From Lactuca virosa (Eukaryota; Streptophyta; Magnoliopsida; Asterales; Asteraceae): DNA of 64,000 nucleotides. Shown here piece by piece: positions 56,490 through 64,000 of the stretch (the first letter of the stretch is position 1; every line of letters begins with the position of its first letter). Position numbers and translations under genes: made by a program. The stretch spans positions 93,649,388 to 93,713,387 of the forward strand of contig CAKMRJ010005745.1 in NCBI GenBank assembly GCA_928212115.1, in the 5' to 3' direction. The notes below the pieces were generated by a model that did not search any database, had not been told where the DNA came from, and was given only the letters and a program-made list of their open reading frames with translations.

Positions 56490-57275
56490 TGTTGGGTTTT
56501 GAGCACTATAACACTCCTATGGTGCACATGCAACCCTAAATGCTTTGGATCTATGTTTTCTATAAATATACATGCAATATCAATTTTTCCAAAGCATTCT
56601 CCCTAACTAGCATACAATTGAACAATTGAACAATACAACTAGTTAGATAACTTACCTCTTAGTAGGACTTGTAGTTCTTGGCCTTCAAAAGCTTGAGCAC
56701 CTCAAGTGTGATGCCTCTAATGGTTCACAAACACAAAATGCAAGAGGAGGCTTGAGAGAATAAGTTACTTAGCACAAAATCAACTTCACTCTCTTAGAAT
56801 GAATGGGGTAGCCGATTTTGGGACTAGGGGTATACTTTTATAGTGTTACTAAGCTAGGGTTACATTCATGAAAACCCTAATGCTCCATGACCTTTCACAT
56901 TATTATGCTCCATGGGTTAAACCTCCATGGAATATCCATGGATTATCCCATTGGTTTAGCCCATCCTAAACAATCATGGATCATTAGCCCACACTATAAG
57001 AATCATTGATTTACATAATCAATCCCCATATATTTAATTAGTCTCTTTTGATCACAAAATTAATTCCAAATTAATTCTTGATCAATACTAATTAAATAAT
57101 ATGATTTCTCAATTAATATATTATACTTATAATATATTAATAAATCACAAATAACCTTATTCTCAAAAGTCCATCCTATCAAATTGCACTGATGAAGGCA
57201 ACCCAAAAGGACCATGCTACAATCGGGTCAAGTACATCCTAGTTCTAGTTATGGGCTTAGACACCAAATCCAACT
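56490..57275 (-). mobile_element. solo copia LTR (family of 17730), reversed
   Basis: Begins TGTTGGGTTTTGAGC and ends near ACCAAATCCAACT, the reverse complement of the LTR at 17730-18511. The flanks GATAG (56485-56489) and TATAG (57276-57280) are a 5-bp duplication with one mismatch. No internal region is present, so it arose by recombination between the two LTRs of a former insertion. The host Gag reading resumes after it. Confidence 0.9.
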
Positions 57276-57280
57276 TATAG

Positions 57281-58517
57281 GACGATGGTGCCAGTTTGGA
57301 ATAACAGAGGAGCTGCTACCAACAATGAAATTGCAAACTTGGCAGTGTTGGCATAGACGTTTGATTGGGAGGACCAGATTCAAGCATTGAACATTTCAGG
57401 ACCTCAGACTGCACATCTGGCGCATATAAGTGAATTACCTGAGGAGAATGTTGAAGAAGATGTTGAAGTGGAGATGATGCAGTTGTAGTTTGCTTTTATG
57501 GTCTCTACCACTCCTGACACAAAAGAGGTCAGTGAAATTTCTTGCTCTCAAAAGTGCATGGATACTATTAAATTCCTTCGTGATCAAGTAGATTTATTAC
57601 GTAGAGAAAATGAGGACCTTAGGTATGAAGGCTATAACCTTAGGAAGGGTCAAAAACCTATGAAAGAACAACTAGAGGCCAAAACCAAGGACTTTACAAA
57701 ACTTCAAGAAGAATATAGAAACAAATGTGAAAATTATAACTATGTTAAGAGACAGCTTGCTAGCTTGACTGACGAGCTTGACACATTGAAAAATAAGTTT
57801 GAAAATGCATATTTTAACTTCAAAAAATTTGATGTGTCAAGTAATAAAGTTGAGTCCATGATTGAAAATCAATTGAAATTTAAAGATAATCAGCAAAAAG
57901 GTATAGGGTATGACAGTGTTCCTCCTCCTTTTAATCATAATTACACCTCCATCCCTATGACTCAAGAAGAAATAGACAGGGAAACACATCTTCAGTATGG
58001 TAAACCTGCTGTGGTTGTTATAGAAAATAGCTATAGGGTGAATGATACTAATGTCTCTACTTCATATGCAGATTCATCCTTAGTTCAAGGCAAGCAGGAA
58101 GCTGGAGAAAGTGTTTTCGATAATAATTTTGATTTGCAAACTGATTCTGTGAAAGATGTTTCTGATTTAAACAATATTGTTTCTGTTTATGTTTCTACTA
58201 CTTTGAAAACTGATGTTGTAGTTTCTGATAATTCTGGTTTGAAAACTAATAATTCTGATGTTTCTGATAAATGTGTGGTTGTGTTTGAGAAATCTGATTG
58301 TAGTAAACCTGTCACTAGCAAATACATGCCACCTAAGCCAGCCAAACGGGCTGAGCAATGCACGTGTGCCTGCGGAAACAATAGAACGAATGGTACCAGC
58401 TTCTACTTAAAGAAACAGACATGTTTCCTTTGTGGAACTCCTGGACATATCGCAAGAAATTGTCCAAACCGTGCATATGTTCCATATTATGCACAAGGTA
58501 GGCAGAATGAGTCATGA
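57281..58517 (+). pseudogene. SIRE-like Gag, second part with coiled coil and second zinc knuckle
   Basis: Resumes with MVPVWNNRGAATNNEIANLA and has stops near 57356 and 57486. The long open frame from 57498 follows. Residues about 18-110 of it form a clear coiled coil (FLRDQVDLLRRENEDL, MKEQLEAKTKDFTKLQEEYR, LASLTDELDTLKNKFENAYF). A low-complexity Ser/Val/Asp-rich middle comes next, then a second CCHC knuckle CFLCGTPGHIARNC (58417-58460). A Gag region with a coiled coil and two separated zinc knuckles is longer than the usual copia Gag. Confidence 0.8.
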
Positions 58518-58975
58518 GGAAGATCTCTTAAAATAAAGTCCTCGAGATCTCGTTCAATTGATGGTGATTGGAACATTAATAAAGATAGAAATCGGGCTGC
58601 CAAAACCAAAAAAAGACAAATAGGTTTTGAACAAAAATTCAAAATATATTTTGACAAAATCGAACGTGGTTAAGCCAAGATCGGTTTCGCCAAATTCATC
58701 ATCTGGATCTTCATCTAATCATAGACGAATACCCAAACGATCAAAATCAAAGAAAAATATTTCAAAATCACTTGTTCATGTTCATAAACCTAATTATAAA
58801 TAGGCGCCCAAAAACACATCTGTCTAATCACCTCAGAGTCCTTTAAAAGAATCTTGTAATATATCTGACATAAAAGGTGAAAACATTAATTGTTTTGATA
58901 GAAAAGATAAACCCATTGTTTCTATGGCCTGGGTTCCAAAATCTAACTAATCCCACACATCCTGCAGGAACAACT
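58518..58975 (+). pseudogene. degraded Gag-Pol linker
   Basis: Lysine/serine-rich wording (NKDRNRAAKTKKRQIGFEQK) with many stops links the second knuckle to the protease. It corresponds to the basic linker seen in SIRE-like Gag-Pol proteins. No separate gene. Confidence 0.5.
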
Positions 58976-60281
58976 ATGGAGGAATATTGTCAGACCTTGG
59001 TATGTCGATAGTGGCTGTTGCAGACATATGATTGGAGACCTCTCCCAACTGCAAGACATTTAAAACTTTAATGGGGGTTATGTTTCTTTTGTGGGAGGAG
59101 AAGGTGGAAAGATCACACAAAAGCGTGTTGTGACCAATACCGTGCTCAGCTTTGAAAATGTGAACTATGCTCCTGAGTTGAAACACAGTCTGCTGAGTGT
59201 ATCTCAGATTTGTGAGAAAGGATACTCAACTCATTTTACGAACAAGGAATGTCTTACCATGAAGCCCGCAATCATCATACCTGAAGATTGGATATTGGTG
59301 CAGTCGAAATGAGAAAGGAATGCCTACGTCATTAATATGAACCATGACATTCCCGAGCAAGTTACATGTCTTTTCTCCAAGGTTTCTGAACACAATGCTA
59401 TGCTCTGGCATCGTCGACTCGGTCACGCAAATGCCAAGAACCTCAACCGTCTTGCTAAAAATGAAATTGTGCGTGGTCTTCCAATTAAGGATTTCATTAC
59501 TTTTGAGAAGTATGTGTCTTGTGCTCAAGGAAAGCATCATTATAAACCACATAAGCCAAAACTCATCAACTCAATCAATGTTGTTCTTCAATTATTGCAT
59601 ATATATTTGTTTGGTCCGGTTAATGTTCTCAGGATCAACAAGAATTCTTACTGCTTGGTTGTCATTGATGATTACTCATGGTTTACATGGGTTTTCTTCT
59701 TATCCAACAAGAGTGAGACTGCTGACCTAATCAAGAAATTCATTGTATTGATTAAGAATCAGACAAATGCAAAGGTGAAGGCAATTCAAAGTGATAATAG
59801 CACGGAGTTCAAGAATGCTATTCTGGATCACTTTTATGCTGAAAAGGGTATTTTGCGTTAGTACAGTGCTGTTTGGACACCACAACAAAACGGTGTTGCA
59901 GAACGGAGAAATTGTACTTTGATGGACGCAGCAAGGACAATGCTTTGTGATTCCAAGTTACTGGTCTTTTTCTGGGCTAAAGCTATCGTCACTGCATGCT
60001 ATGTTCAGAACCGAGTTCTGATCAACAAATCGTAGAGGAAGACCCGTACGAGATTCTATATAATCACAAGCCATCGGTCGCTCATTTCAGAATCTTTAGA
60101 TGTCCTTGCACCCTCCTTCACCTGGAGTCCAACCCCAAGTTCAACTCAAAGGCCGATGACTGCTATTTTGTGGGATATGCCACACACACTGCTTATCGAG
60201 TCTACAACAAAACCACCAAGAAGATTGTGGAGTCATTCGACGTGCATTGGATGGAAGAGAATGAGATGGATGCGTGAGTCG
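58976..60281 (+). pseudogene. SIRE-like protease and integrase
   Basis: The protease motif WYVDSGCCRHM is at 58998-59030. The integrase zinc region is WHRRLGHANAKNLNRLAKNE (about 59407-59466) with SCAQGKHH; the first Cys of the CxxC pair is missing. The core reads HIYLFGPVNVL, where the first catalytic Asp is expected before LFGP, so Asp appears changed to Tyr (near 59609). IQSDNSTEFKN and PQQNGVAERRN keep the second Asp and the Glu. Stops at 59310 and 59860 and a frameshift near 60030 follow. The C-terminal region (FRIFRCPCTLLHLES, DCYFVGYATHTAYRVYNKTT) ends at a stop at 60275 that fits TGG to TGA. Confidence 0.9.
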
Positions 60282-62380
60282 GACCTGAGTGGTTGTTTGA
60301 TTATGCATCATTGTTTAAATCCTTTAATGTGTATTCAGATAATGTTTCAGGTTCCAGCTCAGGTACAAGTGTTGTTGTTGAAGATGAAGAGGAAGATGTT
60401 GTATACAGACCACCCCTGGTGACTCCTGCATCTCTTATAGTGGATGAAGCTGGTGCAAGTACTTCCTCGTTTTCACCAAGTCGAAGAATCAGTTCTGATG
60501 CTGAAGCCACTCCCCTTTCCCCTACAAAAAGAGAAATCATGAAAAGGGATTCTTCCGCTGCCACTCAATCGTTTATGGAGCTTCTCTTTCCTGAACCTAT
60601 CTCAAATAAGTATGTGGCAAGTACCTCTCACGGTCCTAGATCGTCTGAGGCGAGTGATTCGGCTGGAGACAGATTCATCAACATCAACAACCTTCCAGTC
60701 TCAATCAATGACATTAGCCATGAAATCCTTACCAGAATTCAATGCGATCATCCGATTGAAAATGTCATCGGTCTACTGGCCGACGGAGTTAAAACAAGAA
60801 GTCAAAGTGGAGATGTCAATTCATGTCTCTACTCATGCTTCATATCTTAGATCGAGCCCAAGAGTGTCACCATGGCTTTAAATGAACCAAGTTGGGTGGA
60901 TGCAATGCATGAAGAACTAAATCAGTTTGAAAAGTTGAGAGTATGGCAGTTGGTAGAACTACCAAAAGGAAAAAAGTCTTTGGACACGCATTGGGTCTTT
61001 AGAAATATGCAAGATGATGGCGGGGTTATTGTGCGCAATAAAGCTCGATTGGTTGTTCGCGGATTCAGGCAGATAGAGGGTCTTGACCACACAGAAGTAT
61101 ATGCTTTGGTACCACGTTTGGAAGCCATTCGTATATTCCTAGCATATGCTTCCTACATGGGCTTTACAGTTTATCAAATGGATGTCAAGAAAGCCTTCTT
61201 GTACGAAGTTGTGAAGGAGGAGATTTATGTTGATCAACCCCCAGGGTTTGTAAATCCAAAGTTTCCAAATCATGTTTACAAGCTGGACAAGGCTCTATAT
61301 GGGTTGCATCAGGCTCCTAGAGCTTGGTATGCTACCCTAACTGAACATTTGCTTGAGCATGGATATACAAGGAGAACGATCGATCAGACATTATTCATCA
61401 AGAATGTGGATGCAGATTTGATTCTTGTACAGATCTACGTTGACGATATCATTTTCGGGTCAACCAGCACAGAGCTATGCAAAGAGTTTGAGGATGTTAT
61501 GAAGAAAAGATTTGAGATGAGCTCGTTGGGTGAGATGACAATGTTCCTAGGGCTACAAGTTCGACAGGATTCACCTGGAATCTTATTACATCAAGACAAA
61601 TATGTCGAAGACAAGCTCGAAAAGTTTGGTTTTAAAGACTTAAAAATTGCTTTGACTCTAATGGCAGAAAGACCACTGTTGCCTCCAAATCCAGATGGGG
61701 AATCCGTAGATCAAACATAATATCGATCGATGATCGGATCTCTGATGTATCTGACTGCTAGCAGATGATATCATGTTTGCTGTCTGTCAATGCGCTCGTT
61801 ATCAGGCTAATCCTAAACTTTCCCATTTAATTGCTGTTAAAAGGATTTTTAGGTATCTTAAAGGTAGCCCTAAACTGGGTCTTTGGTATCCTAAAAATCC
61901 CGATTTCGATAATATGCCTTTGCTGACAGCAATTATGGAGGATGTCATCTTGACAGGAAATCAACATCGGGTGGATGCCAGTTTTTAGGGGACCGATTGG
62001 TGTCATGGCAATGTAAGAAACAGCAAACTGTGTCAACATCAACGGGTGAGGTTGAATACGTTGCTGCCTCAGCTTGTTGCTCTCAAGTTATCTGGATTCA
62101 ACACCAACTGCTGGATTATGGTTTGAATTTTCTTGACACCCCCAGTTTTGTGAAAATGATGCTGTCATTCAAATTGCTAAAAATCCAGTCCATCATTCCA
62201 AAACCAAGCACATCGATATCAAAGTTCATTTTATCCGAGACTGTTATGAGCGCTCGCTCATCCGTTTGGAGCAAATCCACAATGATAATAATGTGGCGGA
62301 TCTGTTTACCAAACCTTTCAGTAAAGCTCGATTCGATGTTCTTGTGGGGCTTTCTTAAAATGATTCGTTTTGAAGACTAA
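60282..62380 (+). pseudogene. SIRE-like reverse transcriptase and RNase H
   Basis: After an acidic/Ser-rich linker (60293-60850) the RT reads NEPSWVDAMHEELNQFEKLR, WVFRNMQDDGG, VRNKARLVVRGFRQIEGLDH and YQMDVKKAFLYEVVKEEIYV. YGLHQAPRAWY and an intact IYVDDIIFGST active site follow (61435-61467). A stop at 61718 (CAA to TAA) and a small deletion near 61766 lead into RNase H (FAVCQCARYQANPKLSHLIA, RYLKGSPKLGLWYP, GDRLVSWQCKKQQTVSTSTG). Further frame changes precede the end at 62378-62380. Apart from the late breaks this is the best preserved RT in the window. Confidence 0.92.
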
Positions 62381-62984
62381 TTTTTTTTTAGATTTAGTGT
62401 TTAAATTTGCACATTTTATTTCTTTTCTCTCCTATGCATAAATTTAGGGGGAGAAATCAAAAATACAAAAAAAATTATAAAACCCAAAAAATCCAAAAAT
62501 ATGTTCTCATGGTTGTTCGTTTGTAGGTGATCATTTGGGAAGTGATATCAAGAAAGAGTGATAACGGGCAGTTTTAACTTGTATAAGGTACCGAAGCTGA
62601 ATTGTCTAGGCTCTATGCTCAATGCGCTGGTAGGCACGAAAGATTCAAAAGGACTAGACATAGTTGACAATGAAAGGACTTGATAGTGTGGACTTAGATA
62701 GCTCTATTTGGTCTGACAATACGACGCTCAGGTAGAATGAGCAGTGAGATAAACAAGGGAGCCTGCGGGATACATTAAAGTCATATGTATTTAGAACTAT
62801 GGCTTAACATTTCCTCGATGTATGGATTCATGTCCGTAATTCTGGTACTGATAGGGCGACTGGGGGGGTTCTGATAAAGTAGGTATGTAGGAAATTATTT
62901 TCTTACTTTATATCTGTCATTCATAGGTTGCCTCCTCTATGTGATTGGAACATATCCGACCTGGAATGTAACATATGCAACTCT
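62381..62984 (+). other. 3' non-coding region of SIRE-like element, first part
   Basis: A polypurine-like TTTAGGGGGAGAAAT at about 62446-62459 follows the pol end, but no LTR begins after it. It is probably a second, internal purine tract. The end of this block (62926-62984) is the first of three hairpin repeats. Confidence 0.55.
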
Positions 62985-63736
62985 TGTTGGGTTTTGAGCA
63001 TTCTAACACTCCTATGGTGTACATGCAACCCTATAAACCTTAGATCTATGTTTTCTCTATTATACATGCAAATATTAACTATTCCAAGGTTTCATCCTAA
63101 CTAGCAAATTATGAAGCACCTATACTACAAAGTTCTAGTTAGATGACATACCTTTTGATGTAGCTTGATGTCTTCAAGCTTTAAGAGCTTAGCCCCAATA
63201 GTGTGGAAGCCTCAAATGGAATCACAAATCACCAAAACACCTTGGAAGAACTTGAGAGAATATGTATGCACACTAAAATCGGCCCACTCTTATTTTCACA
63301 CACTTGTGCCAATTTTGTGAGCCAAGGACCCCTTTATATATTATGGAGGATTAGGGTTACATCCATGTAAACCCTAATATCCATGACCTTTCATTTACAT
63401 AGGATCCATGGGTTAAAAGCTCCATGGACCATCCATGAAAGCTTAGCCCAACCTAAATGAACTTGACCCATTCCATATATATAAGAGTCCATATTTAATT
63501 AGTTCTTTTTGATCACTTAATTAATTCTAAATTAATTCTTGATCAATACTAATTAAATAATAAGATTCCATATTAATATATTAGAACTTATAATATATTA
63601 ATATAAATCATAAATATACTATTCTCAAAAGACTATCCATATAAATTATGTCGGTGAAGTGCAACCCAAATGGACCATGCCGGGTCGGGTCAAGTACATA
63701 CCAACTATAGTTATGGACTTAGACATTAATCCAACA
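62985..63736 (-). mobile_element. second solo copia LTR (family of 17730), reversed
   Basis: 752 bp, TGTTGGGTTTTGAGC to ATTAATCCAACA, the reverse complement of the family at 17730. Perfect ACTCT duplications lie at 62980-62984 and 63737-63741. No interior, so it is a solo LTR. Confidence 0.95.
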
Positions 63737-64000
63737 ACTCTATCTCTATGTGTCTTCTTATCTATGCAATTCTTTCTATCTGTTAGCTATATGTTGTCTC
63801 CTCTGTGTGATCGGAAGATCCGACCTAGGACACAACATATACACCCTACTATCTCTCTAACCCTCTATCTATGTTAGTCATATGTTGTTCCCTCTGTGTG
63901 ATTGGAAGACATCGGACCTGGGCATACGACATATGCATTCTGAATCTGACTTCTCTCTTAATGATCGTCTACTCACCTAAAGTAAGGAGTTCTTTGGAAG
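63737..64000 (+). repeat. 3' non-coding region of SIRE-like element with tandem hairpins
   Basis: Two units of about 92 bases start near 63782 and 63874 (GTTAG..ATATGTTGT, CCTCTGTGTGAT, GGACCT or CGACCT, then AACATAT or GACATATG). A diverged unit lies before the solo LTR at 62926-62984. Each unit has terminal inverted arms of about 10 bases. The window ends before the 3' LTR. Confidence 0.75.

Larger units (their letters stand above)
54492..64000 (+). mobile_element. SIRE-like Ty1/copia element, running off the right edge
   Basis: 5' LTR, primer-binding site, a two-part gag region with two zinc knuckles and a coiled coil, then protease, integrase, RT and RNase H in copia order. A long 3' non-coding region with tandem hairpins follows. 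The 3' LTR (expected to start TGTTAGGACC) is not in the window. Two solo LTRs (56490-57275 and 62985-63736) have inserted into it. Every ORF contains stops or frameshifts. Confidence 0.88.

Noticed and set aside
62446..62459. Polypurine tract suggesting the 3' LTR of the SIRE-like element starts near 62460
   Set aside because: No TGTTAGGACC start or other similarity to the 54492 LTR follows; the 3' LTR is probably beyond the window.

Overview
The window looks like a repeat-rich, gene-poor stretch of a flowering-plant nuclear genome. It is AT-rich and carries long (AT)n tracts. Its coding matches are plant Ty3/gypsy chromoviruses of the Tekay/Del type, Ty1/copia elements, an L1-type LINE and a PIF/Harbinger transposase fragment, with reverse transcriptase (RT), RNase H and integrase (IN) domains broken by stops and frameshifts. 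The style of the repeats (ACTCG-N-CGAGT palindromes, GTACGCC-rich LTRs) recalls lettuce and other Asteraceae, but that is recollection, not a search result. I find no convincing host gene, tRNA, rRNA or CRISPR array.

Layout. 1-8180: decayed repeats, two unrecognised ORF remnants, a minus-strand gypsy integrase relic and a compound TA/GA microsatellite. 8181-29445: a three-level nest. An L1-type LINE (8181-8768 and 28048-29416, with an A-rich tail) is split by a Tekay-type gypsy element (8769-28047). That element's 3' LTR is split in turn by a copia element (17730-25224) with a perfect GTAAC target duplication. 29900-32943: a region bounded by inverted repeats and (AT)n tracts, probably a non-autonomous MULE-like DNA transposon. 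33495-33874: a PIF/Harbinger transposase fragment. 33885-37160: an old relic of the large non-autonomous LTR family seen intact at 41953-48681. 37263-37811: a copia-like LTR. 37860-51640: pieces of a second Tekay-type gypsy family (pol, an LTR, a joined truncated LTR, then gag). Its 3' LTR is split by the non-autonomous element 41953-48681 (perfect AGGTC target duplication). 51633-54490: a probable minus-strand LTR and downstream non-coding region of another gypsy-like element. 54492-64000: a long SIRE-like copia element running off the right edge, invaded by two reverse-oriented solo LTRs of the family inserted at 17730.

Functionally the window is a record of retrotransposition. Each autonomous-type element once encoded Gag, protease, integrase and RT/RNase H, but every copy here is inactivated. 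Many premature stops fit C-to-T or G-to-A change, as expected for methylated, silenced DNA. The most interesting signals are structural: a thrice-repeated 36-nt hairpin with covarying stem pairs in the copia element; a perfect 57-bp inverted duplication inside one gypsy LTR; a TGGGCC minisatellite upstream of the gypsy TATA box; an extra acidic/coiled-coil ORF upstream of gypsy gag; tandem hairpins in the 3' region of the SIRE-like element; and a non-autonomous LTR family whose LTRs are twice as long as its internal region.
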